Assembly (NCBI GenBank): GCA_049116315.1
Contig: JAGDZD010000005.1
Location: 1-64,000 of the forward strand
Direction: 5' to 3'
Source of the DNA: Thalassobius sp049116315
GTDB lineage: Bacteria > Pseudomonadota > Alphaproteobacteria > Rhodobacterales > Rhodobacteraceae
Length of the DNA: 64,000 bases
Shown: one piece after another, positions 16,554-24,973 of the stretch
Numbering within the stretch: the first letter of the stretch is position 1
How the letters are laid out: the number at the start of each line of letters is the position of its first letter
Program-made: the position numbers and the translations under genes
The notes under the pieces: model-generated
The model's database searches: none
The model's input: only the letters and a program-made list of their open reading frames with translations
Told to the model about the DNA's origin: nothing

Positions 16554-17447
16554 ATGCCAACGCCCGATCAATCAAAACGAACCCAACTCACCCATTTCGC
16601 CCAAAATGCGTTCCTCAGCCTGATCATGCGCAGCATTTTGGCGCTGCCCTATCGGGCCCGTGTGCGCATGATGGGCTGGGTGGTCAGCTGGGTGATTGCA
16701 CCGCTGGCCGGATATCCCAAACGGGTGATCGCCAATCTCGATCTGGCTTGGCCCTCCTTGCCAGATGCCGAAAAAAAGCGATTGGCGCGGGCAGTGCCCA
16801 ACAACTTTGGCCGCACCTTGATCGAGATCTATTCAGGCGCGGAATACAAAGAGCATCTGGCGCAGACCCCGCTTGAAGGTCCCGGTGTCGACGCATTGCA
16901 AGAGGCCCATGCCGCTGGTCGCCCGATCATTTTGGTCTCTGGACACTTTGGCAATCACGACGCTATTCGCGCCACAGTGTCCGACCGCTTTAGCCCAGTT
17001 GGGGCGCTCTATCGCCCGCTCGGCAACAGCTATATCAACGCACATTGGGAAAACGCCGTACAGGGCATCGCCTCACCCGCCTTTGCCCGCGGGCGTCGTG
17101 GGCTGGCCGAAATGGTCAAATACCTGCGCCAAGGCAATATTATCGCGCTGCTCGTGGATCAGTATGTCCAAGAAGGCGCGGATCTGACCTTCTTTGGCAA
17201 ACAGGCGCGCACCACATTGTCCGCAGCCGAACTGGCGCTGAAATATGACGCGCTGTTTTTGCCGGTGTTTGGCCTGCGCAAAGCAGATGGAATTGGCTTT
17301 CATCCGATCCTTCAAGAGCCGATCGCGCATAGCACCGCCGTGCAGATGGCGCAGGAAATGAACGATCGTCTAGAAGAGATGGTGCGCCAACACCCAGAAC
17401 AATGGTTCTGGGTGCATCGACGTTGGAAAGATATCGAAGCCGGTTAA
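16554..17447 (+). CDS. LpxL/HtrB-type acyltransferase
   Basis: A 297-residue member of the lysophospholipid/lipid A late acyltransferase family, which transfers acyl chains from acyl-ACP to lipid A precursors or related lipids at the inner membrane. SGHFGNHDAIR contains the catalytic H-x4-D motif (His131, Asp136). LVDQYVQEGADLTFFGKQARTT and EQWFWVHRRWKD match the later conserved blocks. A hydrophobic segment near residues 38-52 would tether it. It follows the DMT transporter by 8 bases and overlaps the convergent DUF1223 gene by 4. Confidence 0.86.
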   Translation: MPTPDQSKRTQLTHFAQNAFLSLIMRSILALPYRARVRMMGWVVSWVIAPLAGYPKRVIANLDLAWPSLPDAEKKRLARAVPNNFGRTLIEIYSGAEYKEHLAQTPLEGPGVDALQEAHAAGRPIILVSGHFGNHDAIRATVSDRFSPVGALYRPLGNSYINAHWENAVQGIASPAFARGRRGLAEMVKYLRQGNIIALLVDQYVQEGADLTFFGKQARTTLSAAELALKYDALFLPVFGLRKADGIGFHPILQEPIAHSTAVQMAQEMNDRLEEMVRQHPEQWFWVHRRWKDIEAG

Positions 17448-18142
17448 CGCAGGCGCGCCGTGGCCACAATCTGGCCGGGGCCCTTACGCTGAAGGATCAC
17501 CACAACCGGTTGATCCCCGGTGACCTCGGTCACCATTTGCAATGGTTTGCGCGAGTTCCAATTGGCGATGTGGTGCCATTCCGTAACGATGTTGGAATAG
17601 GTGATTTCTTTGCCCGCATTTTCACCAGACCGGATTTTCACCGATTGGCTGGGCTCATAGCGTACCAATTGCACGGCAATCGGGCCCTTGATTTCTTGTG
17701 AGGCTGTGGCGGCAATCGCCAATGTTTGACCGTCTTTGGAAATTGACAGATCGACAACAGCGGCAGCGTCATTATGGGTGCTGATCAGTTGGGCCACATC
17801 TTTGGGATGATTGCCAACCACATGCTCTTTGCCGTTCACAATGATCTGAGGGGTATAGATCGAGCGGTGACCGGCTGCCTGCGCGTAGGCCTTTTGCCGT
17901 TTGGTGTATTGCGGATCGGCAAATTTGTCTTTCCAGCCGATGTAATCCCAATAATCCACATGCAGCGCCAGCGCGACGACATCCTCGCGATCAGCCAACG
18001 TCGTCAGGTAAGCATCCGCCGGCGGGCATGACGAACAGCCCTGCGAGGTGAACAACTCGACCACGACGGGCGAATTTTGGGCGACGGACACTGTGGGCAG
18101 GCCCAACAGAATCGTGGTGATCAAAGCGGCAATCTTGCGCAT
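17444..18142 (-). CDS. DUF1223 secreted thioredoxin-like protein
   Basis: A 232-residue exported protein with signal peptide (MRKIAALITTILLGLPTVSVA) and a thioredoxin-like N-terminal domain: VELFTSQGCSSCPPADAYL has the CSSC motif, followed by LHVDYWDYIGWKDKFA and GHRSIYTPQIIVNG, all typical of DUF1223. A C-terminal beta-rich domain follows. It is probably a periplasmic redox protein; its substrate is unknown. The start at 18142 gives a normal signal peptide. Confidence 0.85.
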   Translation of the reverse strand: MRKIAALITTILLGLPTVSVAQNSPVVVELFTSQGCSSCPPADAYLTTLADREDVVALALHVDYWDYIGWKDKFADPQYTKRQKAYAQAAGHRSIYTPQIIVNGKEHVVGNHPKDVAQLISTHNDAAAVVDLSISKDGQTLAIAATASQEIKGPIAVQLVRYEPSQSVKIRSGENAGKEITYSNIVTEWHHIANWNSRKPLQMVTEVTGDQPVVVILQRKGPGQIVATARLR

Positions 18143-18256
18143 GCGGTCTAGAATCCCCTATCTCAGCTACACTCAAAGTCCTACGCGGTTTGGTCTGAAA
18201 TAACCAATCAAGGATTCGTCACAGTCCAGTGAGGCATACTTTAGCAAAAAATTTGT

Positions 18257-18279
18257 GTGCAATGGTATACATTTTGCAC
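18257..18279. promoter_or_regulatory. Dyad in the acnA upstream region
   Basis: GTGCAA (18257-18262) and TTGCAC (18274-18279) form perfect 6-bp arms, 23 bases overall, around TGGTATACATT, which itself holds a TATACA that could be a -10 box. It lies 83 bases before acnA and would suit a dimeric repressor over the promoter. No regulator can be named. Confidence 0.35.
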
Positions 18280-18361
18280 TCTCCCCCTTGATTACAACGT
18301 CGCAATGCGTCAGAAGCACCTCAGCAACACCCTTATCACCTTTTCAGAGGGAGGCCATCTC

Positions 18362-21049
18362 ATGCCCATCGTCGTCGGACAAGATAACGCCAAAGCCCGT
18401 AAAACTCTTACGGTCGGCGATCAGTCTATTTCTTATTACTCAATTCCCGCCGCTCAAGCCGCCGGACTTGGGGATTTCTCTAAGCTGCCAGCTGCGCTGA
18501 AAGTGGTTCTAGAGAACATGCTGCGCTTTGAAGACGGCGGTCGTACCGTTTCCGTCGAAGACATCAAAGCCTTCGCCGAATGGGGCGCCAACGGTGGTAA
18601 GAACCCTCGTGAGATCGCCTACCGCCCTGCCCGCGTGTTGATGCAGGATTTCACCGGCGTTCCCGCCGTTGTGGATCTGGCCGCCATGCGCGACGGTATT
18701 GTCGCTTTGGGTGGCGACGCCCAAAAGATTAACCCGCTGAACCCTGTTGATCTGGTTATCGACCACTCGGTCATGATCGATGAGTTCGGCAACCCACGCG
18801 CGTTCCAAATGAACGTTGACCGTGAATACGAACGCAACATGGAGCGCTACACCTTCCTGAAATGGGGTCAGTCAGCCTTCAACAACTTCCGCGTTGTGCC
18901 TCCGGGAACTGGTATCTGTCACCAAGTGAACCTCGAGTATCTGTCGCAAACTGTTTGGACTGACACCGACCAAGATGGGTCCGAAGTGGCCTATCCTGAT
19001 ACGCTGGTGGGCACAGACAGCCACACAACCATGGTCAACGGCGCAGCCGTTCTGGGTTGGGGCGTTGGCGGCATCGAAGCCGAAGCCGCGATGCTGGGCC
19101 AGCCAATTTCGATGCTGATCCCCGAAGTTGTGGGTTTTGAACTGACAGGCGCGATGGTCGAAGGCACCACCGGTACCGACTTGGTTCTCAAAGTTGTTGA
19201 AATGCTGCGTGAGCGCGGTGTGGTTGGCAAATTTGTTGAATTCTACGGTGCGGGTCTGGATCGTCTGCCACTGGCGGACCGTGCAACCATCGCCAACATG
19301 GCGCCAGAATATGGCGCGACATGTGGTTTCTTCCCAATTGATGCGGAAACCATCCGTTACCTGACCAACACCGGTCGTGACGAAGACCGCATTGCCTTGG
19401 TCGAAGCCTATGCCAAGGAAAACGGTTTCTGGCGCGATGAAAACTACGCCCCAGTTTACACGGACACGCTGCACCTCGACATGGGCACCATCGTGCCTGC
19501 GATCTCTGGTCCTAAGCGCCCACAAGACTATGTGGCACTGACCGAAGGCCAGAACGCATTCCGCAAGGAAATGGAAGAGACCTTCAAGCGCCCAATGGGC
19601 AAAGAAGTTGCGGTCAAAGGTGAAGACTACACCATGGAGTCGGGCAAAGTTGTGATCGCCTCGATCACCTCCTGTACCAACACCTCGAACCCTTATGTGA
19701 TGATCGGCGCGGGCATCGTGGCTCGCAAAGCCGCCGCTCTAGGCATGAACCGCAAACCATGGGTGAAAACATCCCTGGCCCCAGGTTCGCAGGTTGTTTC
19801 GGCCTATCTCGAAGCGGCAGATCTGCAAAAAGATCTCGACGCGATCGGCTTTAACCTTGTTGGTTACGGCTGTACCACATGTATCGGTAACTCTGGCCCA
19901 ATTCAGCAAGAGCTGTCTGACGCCATCGCCGAAGGTGATCTGGTTGCAACCTCTGTTCTGTCAGGCAACCGTAACTTTGAAGGTCGCATCAGCCCTGACG
20001 TGCGCGCCAACTATCTGGCTTCGCCGCCACTGGTCGTGGCCTATGCGCTGGCCGGCACACTGGACATCAACTTGGCAACCGACGTGATCGGTCAGGACAA
20101 AGACGGCAACGACGTCTACCTGAAAGACATCTGGCCAACGACTCAAGAAGTTGCGGATATGGTTGAACAAACCGTAACCCGCGAAGCGTTTGTGTCTAAA
20201 TACGCTGACGTATTCAAAGGCGACGAAAAATGGCAAGCGGTCGAAGTATCTGGCGGCGAAACCTATGACTGGCCTGCGACATCGACCTACATCCAAAACC
20301 CACCTTACTTCCAAGGCATGGGCATGGAAGCTGGCACCATCAGCAACATCGACAGTGCCAAAGTTCTGTTGATCCTGGGCGACATGGTCACAACCGACCA
20401 CATCTCTCCGGCGGGTTCGTTTGCAACCACCTCTCCTGCGGGCACCTATCTGACCGAGCGTCAGGTTGCCCCACGTGAGTTCAACTCTTACGGTTCGCGC
20501 CGTGGGAACCACGAGATCATGATGCGCGGCACATTCGCCAACATCCGCATCAAGAACGAGATCCTCGATGGTGTTGAAGGTGGCTATACCAAAGGCCCCG
20601 ATGGCAACCAGACTTCGATCTATGACGCCTCGATGGCTTACCAAGAAGCCGGCACACCGCTGGTGGTCTTTGGCGGCGAACAGTACGGTGCAGGCTCGTC
20701 ACGTGACTGGGCGGCCAAAGGGACCGCGCTGTTGGGTGTGAAGGCTGTGATCGCAGAGAGCTTTGAGCGTATCCACCGGTCCAACTTGGTTGGCATGGGT
20801 GTTGTACCGTTCGAATTCACCGGCGGTGACACACGCAAATCTTTGGGCCTGACTGGCGAAGAGACTGTTTCGATCAGCGGCTTGGACACCATCAAGCCTC
20901 TGCAAGAAGTGCCTTGCTCGATCACAATGGCCGATGGTTCGGTGAAAGAGATTTCGCTGAAATGCCGTATCGATACCGAAGTTGAGATCGAATACATCGA
21001 AAACGGTGGTGTTCTGCACTACGTTCTGCGGAACCTGGCCAAGTCGTAA
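18362..21049 (+). CDS. acnA: Aconitate hydratase A
   Basis: Interconverts citrate and isocitrate in the TCA cycle through a [4Fe-4S] cluster. From ATG 18362, preceded by GAGGGAGG, it has 895 residues, the normal AcnA length. Cluster ligands are Cys438 (SITSCTNTSNP), Cys504 and Cys507 (GCTTCIGNSG). The C-terminal swivelling domain shows GAGSSRDWAAKG and the Arg-rich substrate block (ESFERIHRSNLVGMG). An in-frame start 105 bases upstream has no ribosome site and adds unrelated residues. The gene is monocistronic, with a dyad upstream and a strong terminator after it. Confidence 0.97.
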   Translation: MPIVVGQDNAKARKTLTVGDQSISYYSIPAAQAAGLGDFSKLPAALKVVLENMLRFEDGGRTVSVEDIKAFAEWGANGGKNPREIAYRPARVLMQDFTGVPAVVDLAAMRDGIVALGGDAQKINPLNPVDLVIDHSVMIDEFGNPRAFQMNVDREYERNMERYTFLKWGQSAFNNFRVVPPGTGICHQVNLEYLSQTVWTDTDQDGSEVAYPDTLVGTDSHTTMVNGAAVLGWGVGGIEAEAAMLGQPISMLIPEVVGFELTGAMVEGTTGTDLVLKVVEMLRERGVVGKFVEFYGAGLDRLPLADRATIANMAPEYGATCGFFPIDAETIRYLTNTGRDEDRIALVEAYAKENGFWRDENYAPVYTDTLHLDMGTIVPAISGPKRPQDYVALTEGQNAFRKEMEETFKRPMGKEVAVKGEDYTMESGKVVIASITSCTNTSNPYVMIGAGIVARKAAALGMNRKPWVKTSLAPGSQVVSAYLEAADLQKDLDAIGFNLVGYGCTTCIGNSGPIQQELSDAIAEGDLVATSVLSGNRNFEGRISPDVRANYLASPPLVVAYALAGTLDINLATDVIGQDKDGNDVYLKDIWPTTQEVADMVEQTVTREAFVSKYADVFKGDEKWQAVEVSGGETYDWPATSTYIQNPPYFQGMGMEAGTISNIDSAKVLLILGDMVTTDHISPAGSFATTSPAGTYLTERQVAPREFNSYGSRRGNHEIMMRGTFANIRIKNEILDGVEGGYTKGPDGNQTSIYDASMAYQEAGTPLVVFGGEQYGAGSSRDWAAKGTALLGVKAVIAESFERIHRSNLVGMGVVPFEFTGGDTRKSLGLTGEETVSISGLDTIKPLQEVPCSITMADGSVKEISLKCRIDTEVEIEYIENGGVLHYVLRNLAKS

Positions 21050-21077
21050 GACCTGCGCCCCATCGCATTGACAAAGC

Positions 21078-21106
21078 AAAGGCCCCTCCGATCCGGAGGG
21101 GCCTTT
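21078..21106 (+). terminator. Rho-independent terminator of acnA
   Basis: AAAGGCCCCTCCG and CGGAGGGGCCTTT form 13 perfect pairs around a three-base loop, followed by T. It starts 29 bases after the acnA stop. Confidence 0.92.
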
Positions 21107-21162
21107 TGCGTTAAGGGGGATCCTGTGTTGGGATCAAGGCGCCATCACTTTAGGCCGCACCG

Positions 21163-21576
21163 TCAGGTGCCCAAGAAATACACCAGTAAAACAAGACCAT
21201 AGGTCATATCCACGGCAAAACAGCTTAGCGTGTACCAGCTGAAAAACGGGATGCCTGCACCAAAGTGCTTTGCGATATCCCATGTGCCATGCCCAAAGAT
21301 CGCAAAGATGACAAAGGCCGGGTGCCACATCACCCCCAGAACCGAAGCCACGATCAAAACCAGCGCAACGCTAAGCTCTGTGCGCAGCAAGCGCCGGGCG
21401 GCATAGGCTTCGACCACATAGGTGGCGTTCATGATGATCGAAAACACCGCTGCAATGACCCAGACATGCAAAGCGGGCAACGTTGAATGGGACACGATCA
21501 GCGCCACAACATAGAGGCTTGCAGCAAACATCAGCGCTTTCTGACGGCGTCTTAAAAAGGAATGTTTGTGGGTCAT
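21163..21576 (-). CDS. Small four-helix membrane protein, unknown
   Basis: A protein of about 137 residues with four hydrophobic segments (ALMFAASLYVVALIVSHS, HVWVIAAVFSIIMNATYVV, ELSVALVLIVASVLGVMW, and the C-terminal VDMTYGLVLLVYFLG). The third loop contains HGTWDIAKHFGAGIPFFSWY. I do not recognise the family. ATG 21576 is preferred; an in-frame TTG at 21597 would add seven residues. It lies between acnA and the VOC gene with no clear operon link. Confidence 0.7.
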   Translation of the reverse strand: MTHKHSFLRRRQKALMFAASLYVVALIVSHSTLPALHVWVIAAVFSIIMNATYVVEAYAARRLLRTELSVALVLIVASVLGVMWHPAFVIFAIFGHGTWDIAKHFGAGIPFFSWYTLSCFAVDMTYGLVLLVYFLGT

Positions 21577-21743
21577 GTGATCATCCAAGGTTGTCAATGT
21601 GCGGTCTGCCTAGGGTTTGCGGGGCGCAAACAGGTCTTGCCTCAATCTCATGTTGTGTTCCGCAATGCACTTCGCCACAGCGTCGCAGGCGTCGAATGGT
21701 CCCACCCAACGCAGGCGCCGCCCGCCTCACGACCGGTTTGCCA

Positions 21744-22124
21744 TCAAAGCTTCATATCCGAGAAATGTAGAATAAAGCCATTTGGATCCTGCACGACAAA
21801 TTCGTTGGCCCCATTGTAATCCGTCACGCCATAAGGCTTGATCACTTTGGCAACGGCTGTGGCGCGCTCAAACAAGGCTTTCACATCTGCGGTGCTGAAC
21901 CACAGGGTCAAGGCCCCGCCCCCGGCCACGTCTTTCAACGCGGGAAACTCAGCTTCAAGCGAGCTGCGTCCCTGAAACATCAAACGGGCCTCCCCCAGCG
22001 TGACCAGCGCCCAAACCGGGTTAGACTCGGGTAATTTTGAGACCACATCAAATCCCAAGGCCGCATAAAACGTCAGCGCCTCAGAGACAGATTCGACCAT
22101 TAGGTTGGCAGTTACTGTTGTCAT
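21744..22124 (-). CDS. VOC-family (glyoxalase-like) protein
   Basis: A 126-residue member of the vicinal oxygen chelate superfamily, made of two beta-alpha-beta3 units: TANLMVESVSEALTFYAALGFDVV for the first and LWFSTADVKALFERA...PYGVTDYNGANEFVVQDPNGFILHF for the second. The C-terminal part matches bleomycin-resistance/glyoxalase-like proteins. Substrate unknown. ATG 22124 is supported by AGGAT just upstream; the longer frame lacks any homologous sequence. It is divergent from the ArsR operon, and such VOC genes often share regulation with SRPBCC-type neighbours. Confidence 0.78.
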   Translation of the reverse strand: MTTVTANLMVESVSEALTFYAALGFDVVSKLPESNPVWALVTLGEARLMFQGRSSLEAEFPALKDVAGGGALTLWFSTADVKALFERATAVAKVIKPYGVTDYNGANEFVVQDPNGFILHFSDMKL

Positions 22125-22212
22125 TGATCCTATCCTCTTGGTGTAAGTCCCCTGAGGTACACCGACGTCGCCAAACCCGTCATTCCCAAAAATTGCATGA
22201 AGATTATGAGGT

Positions 22213-22232
22213 TCGCCGGAAATCACCGGCGA
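22213..22232. other. Perfect hairpin in divergent promoter region
   Basis: TCGCCGG and CCGGCGA, with a six-base loop, lie between the VOC and ArsR genes. There is no T tract. It may be a regulatory or transcript-end structure. Confidence 0.35.
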
Positions 22233-22243
22233 TCACCTTGTCA

Positions 22244-22300
22244 TTCACCCAAAGGGTGGACTGATGGGCTCAACACGTGTTATTCACCCATATGGTTGAA
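22244..22300. promoter_or_regulatory. Two related dyads around the ArsR start, probable operators
   Basis: TTCACCC-AAA-GGGTGGA (22244-22260) and TTCACCCATATGGTTGAA (22283-22300) share the half site TTCACCC and are each nearly palindromic. A perfect AACACGTGTT (22272-22281) lies between them. The second dyad covers the ArsR start codon. The layout fits autorepression by the ArsR-type protein. Confidence 0.5.
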
Positions 22301-22639
22301 CGAATCATTCCCGATCCCCTGAGTGACCTGCTCAAGGCGGCAAGTGACCCGACAAGACGGGCCATCCTGACGCTTTTGGCACAACATGGCCCCATGCGTG
22401 TGACCGATATTCACGCGCAATTCGACACCAGTCTGAATTCGGTGTCCAAGCACATCAAAGTGCTGGAACGCTGTGGTTTGGTGGTGCGTCGCACCGATTG
22501 GCGCGAACACCTGATCGAGGTGCAAATGGCCCCGCTTCGCGAGATTGATCAATGGTTCGCCGAACTACGCTCGATCTGGGACCTCCGTCTTGAGGCACTG
22601 GATTCATTGATAACCAAAGGAGAGACCGACAATGGCTGA
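22292..22639 (+). CDS. ArsR-family transcriptional regulator
   Basis: A 115-residue winged-helix regulator. DPLSDLLKAASDPTRRAILTLLAQHGPMRVTDI is the family N terminus, and FDTSLNSVSKHIKVLERCGLV is the recognition helix and following strand. It lacks metal-binding Cys clusters, as in the ArsR subgroup that accompanies AHSA1/SRPBCC genes. ATG 22292 was preferred over GTG 22277. Its end overlaps the SRPBCC gene by 8 bases, so the two are translationally coupled. It likely represses its own operon through the dyads around its start. Confidence 0.9.
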   Translation: MVERIIPDPLSDLLKAASDPTRRAILTLLAQHGPMRVTDIHAQFDTSLNSVSKHIKVLERCGLVVRRTDWREHLIEVQMAPLREIDQWFAELRSIWDLRLEALDSLITKGETDNG

Positions 22640-23072
22640 CCTCAGCTTAACCGTAGAACGCACCATTAAAGCGGCCCAAAGCGACGTGTTTAATGCGTGG
22701 CTAAATCCTGAGATGTTGCAAAAATTCATGATGCCAGGGGCGGGTATGACCGTACCGGCGGCCACCAACGACCCCAAAGTGGGCGGACGCTTTGAAATCG
22801 TTATGCAGGCGGATGGTGATCGGATGCCTCATGCGGGCACCTATGAGGCAATCGACCCACATCAGCGGATCGTCTTTACGTGGGAAACCCCTTTTGCCGA
22901 AGGCGACAGCACTGTCACATTGACCTTTGATCCGGTCGAGGCTGGCACCCGTGTTGTGCTGACCCATACCCGCTTTAACGACGGCGAAACCCGGGACAAT
23001 CACCGCCGCGGATGGACCAGTATTTTGGACACGCTCGACATCACGCTGCGCAGCTACGCAGGGGCGCTATAA
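22632..23072 (+). CDS. SRPBCC (AHSA1-like) protein
   Basis: A 146-residue helix-grip protein of the AHSA1/activator-of-Hsp90-like group. Features are LTVERTIKAAQSDVFNAWLNPEML at the N terminus, GGRFEIVMQADG, FTWETPFAEGDSTVTLTFDPV and the C-terminal RRGWTSILDTLDITL. The fold has a deep hydrophobic cavity. In this common operon type its ligand and function are not established. It overlaps ArsR upstream by 8 bases and the next gene through TAATG. Confidence 0.9.
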   Translation: MADLSLTVERTIKAAQSDVFNAWLNPEMLQKFMMPGAGMTVPAATNDPKVGGRFEIVMQADGDRMPHAGTYEAIDPHQRIVFTWETPFAEGDSTVTLTFDPVEAGTRVVLTHTRFNDGETRDNHRRGWTSILDTLDITLRSYAGAL

Positions 23073-23449
23073 TGGACGCCGCAATGATGAACTGGCCCGC
23101 TGTGCTGCTGGGCACCGCGCTGGCCTATGGCTTGGGCATGGCGTGGTTTAGCCCGCTGATGTTTGGCAAAGCTTGGGCCGCAGGCAGCCACAACATTCAA
23201 CCGCCAGCCGCCCCTCCGATGCTGGCGATGGCGGTGCAACTTGTGGCGACGTTCCTGTTGGCGCTTGTTGTGGGCATGACGGAAACCAACCAAGCGATCC
23301 TGACAGCCGTCGCGGCCATTTTCGCAGCCGCGCTCTTTGTGGCGGGCATGGATCTGTTCAGCCAGAAAACCGGCAAAGCCACATTGATTGATGCGGGCTA
23401 TGTTGTTGCAGGCGGCGCGTTAATGATCGTGGCGCAAGGGATCCTCTAA
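23072..23449 (+). CDS. DUF1761 membrane protein
   Basis: A 125-residue membrane protein of the DUF1761 family with four hydrophobic segments: WPAVLLGTALAYGLGMAWF, followed by PLMFGKAW (a typical family phrase), then AMAVQLVATFLLALVVGMT, ILTAVAAIFAAALFVAGM and YVVAGGALMIVAQGIL. Its ATG overlaps the SRPBCC stop (TAATG), showing translational coupling. It is the third gene of the ArsR-SRPBCC-DUF1761 operon; its function is unknown. Confidence 0.82.
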   Translation: MDAAMMNWPAVLLGTALAYGLGMAWFSPLMFGKAWAAGSHNIQPPAAPPMLAMAVQLVATFLLALVVGMTETNQAILTAVAAIFAAALFVAGMDLFSQKTGKATLIDAGYVVAGGALMIVAQGIL

Positions 23450-23472
23450 GCCCAACATCTTATTGAAAAGCA

Positions 23473-23501
23473 ACGCCAATCTCCAACCAGGCGATTGGCG
23501 T
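23473..23501. terminator. Hairpin between convergent DUF1761 and ccmG genes
   Basis: ACGCCAATC (23473-23481) and GATTGGCGT (23493-23501) pair perfectly. The hairpin lies in the short space between two convergent stops and could end either transcript, but it lacks a clear T run. Confidence 0.5.
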
Positions 23502-23505
23502 GTGC

Positions 23506-24048
23506 TTAGTTTTCTGCACTTGCCTTGGCCAATGCCTGACCAAATTCACCTTCAAGCACCCGCTCGGTGATCGGCCCAGCATGGCGCAACAAGATGCGCC
23601 CGTTGCCATCAATCAGGTAGGTCTCGGGCACGCCATACACGCCCCAATTCAGCGCCATACGCCCAGTGTTATCGGCACCAATCGCCGCATAGGGGTTGCC
23701 CAGCTCATCCAGAAACGCAACCGCATTGCCCGGGTCGTCCTTGTAGTTGACGCCGTAAATCTGAACACCCTCTTGGGACAGCGCCTCAAGCTTGGGGTGT
23801 TCAACCCGGCACGGCGCGCACCAAGACGCCCAAAAGTTCACCAACTTGACCCCACCATCCCGCAGATCGAGGTCCTTGAATTCAGGCAATGATCCCAAGG
23901 CCTCAACCTCTACCGCCGGGGCCACTTTACCCGCCAGCGCCGAAGGCAGCTCATCTGGGTTTTCCCGTGCCATTCCCATGTAAAAGGTAACAGCGAGGGC
24001 GGCAAAAATCACCGGCGGAGCCAGCATCATCGGGTTCACTTTAGCCAT
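23506..24048 (-). CDS. ccmG: Thiol:disulfide interchange protein CcmG/DsbE
   Basis: A membrane-anchored thioredoxin-like protein that reduces apocytochrome c (or CcmH) so heme can be attached in the periplasm. The 180-residue protein has an N-terminal membrane helix (MLAPPVIFAALAVTFYMGMA), the active site NFWASWCAPCRVEHPKL, the GVNYKDDP block and YGVPETYLIDGNGRI with the cis-proline. It is the last gene of the ccmABCDG operon, and its start overlaps the end of ccmD. Confidence 0.93.
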   Translation of the reverse strand: MAKVNPMMLAPPVIFAALAVTFYMGMARENPDELPSALAGKVAPAVEVEALGSLPEFKDLDLRDGGVKLVNFWASWCAPCRVEHPKLEALSQEGVQIYGVNYKDDPGNAVAFLDELGNPYAAIGADNTGRMALNWGVYGVPETYLIDGNGRILLRHAGPITERVLEGEFGQALAKASAEN

Positions 24049-24196
24049 TGCGGCGACCTCGTGCTTCGATCTCTTGCAATTGCGCTTTGACTTTGCGGGC
24101 GCGCAGCACGCTCAGCACCACCAAGCCAATCAGCAAGGCCAAAGAGATCCCATATGAGGACAGCACCGCCTCACCATATTTTCCCAAGTCAGGCAT
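24041..24196 (-). CDS. ccmD: Heme exporter small subunit CcmD
   Basis: A 51-residue protein translated from ATG 24196, which overlaps the ccmC stop as TGATG; its own end overlaps ccmG by 8 bases. It has the typical CcmD plan: a short polar start (MPDLGKYGEAVLSSYG), one membrane helix (ISLALLIGLVVLSVL) and a basic C-terminal helix (RARKVKAQLQEIEARGRRNG). CcmD helps release holo-CcmE from the CcmABC complex. Position in the operon makes the assignment firm despite its size. Confidence 0.9.
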   Translation of the reverse strand: MPDLGKYGEAVLSSYGISLALLIGLVVLSVLRARKVKAQLQEIEARGRRNG

Positions 24197-24927
24197 CACA
24201 GCATCCTCTCGCGGGCCATCAACGCCCGCATCCTGCGGGCCCGTATTTCAGTTTGAGTGCGCAAAAACACCAAGGCAACAAACAACAAAACAAAACCAGC
24301 AATCGACACCAACAGCGGGTGATAAAACACATCCGCAACGTTTTCTTCCTTGTCCAATGACAGCGACGCCCCCTGATGCAGCCCTTGGTTCCAAAAGTTG
24401 ACAGCGTAGCGGCTCAGCAGCGCAAAGACCGACCCCACAAGGCACAAAATGCTGGTTAGATCGGCGGCGGTGTCATCGTCTTCGATTGCGGTCCACAGGG
24501 CCATATACCCCAGATAGAACAGGAACAGGATCATGAAAGAGGTCAGTCGTGGATCCCACTCCCACCAAGTGCCCCACATCGGTTGACCCCAAATGGCCCC
24601 TGTGACCAAGGCAATCACCGTCATCACCGCGCCCACTGGCGCCGCCGCGCGGGCCGCCAAAGCCGAGACATGATGGCGTCGCACCAACCACACCAGCGAG
24701 GCAAGCAACATCATGCCCCAGGCGTTGATCGCCAACATGGCGCTGGGAACGTGCAGATAGATGATCTTGACGGTTGCCCCTTGGCGGTAATCATCCGGGG
24801 TGAAAAAGAACCCCCAAACCAAGCCGCCCACCAAAGCAACCACAGCCAACAGCGAAATCCATGGCAACAACCGGTCTGTTGTCGCAATGAACTTTTTTGG
24901 ATTGGCGTATTCCCAGATCGAGCCCAT
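24196..24927 (-). CDS. ccmC: Heme exporter/holo-CcmE assembly protein CcmC
   Basis: A six-helix membrane protein that loads heme onto CcmE. It carries the periplasmic tryptophan-rich WWD motif (GTWWEWDPRLTSF) and flanking heme-ligand histidine candidates (YLHVPSAM and the FYHP block). ATG 24927 is chosen over the TTG six bases upstream because AGGAG lies six bases before it; length is 243 residues. It lies between ccmB and ccmD in the operon. Confidence 0.95.
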   Translation of the reverse strand: MGSIWEYANPKKFIATTDRLLPWISLLAVVALVGGLVWGFFFTPDDYRQGATVKIIYLHVPSAMLAINAWGMMLLASLVWLVRRHHVSALAARAAAPVGAVMTVIALVTGAIWGQPMWGTWWEWDPRLTSFMILFLFYLGYMALWTAIEDDDTAADLTSILCLVGSVFALLSRYAVNFWNQGLHQGASLSLDKEENVADVFYHPLLVSIAGFVLLFVALVFLRTQTEIRARRMRALMARERML

Positions 24928-24973
24928 GCTCAACTCCTAACTTGCTGCGTGGGGGATGCAATTCACATCCCCG

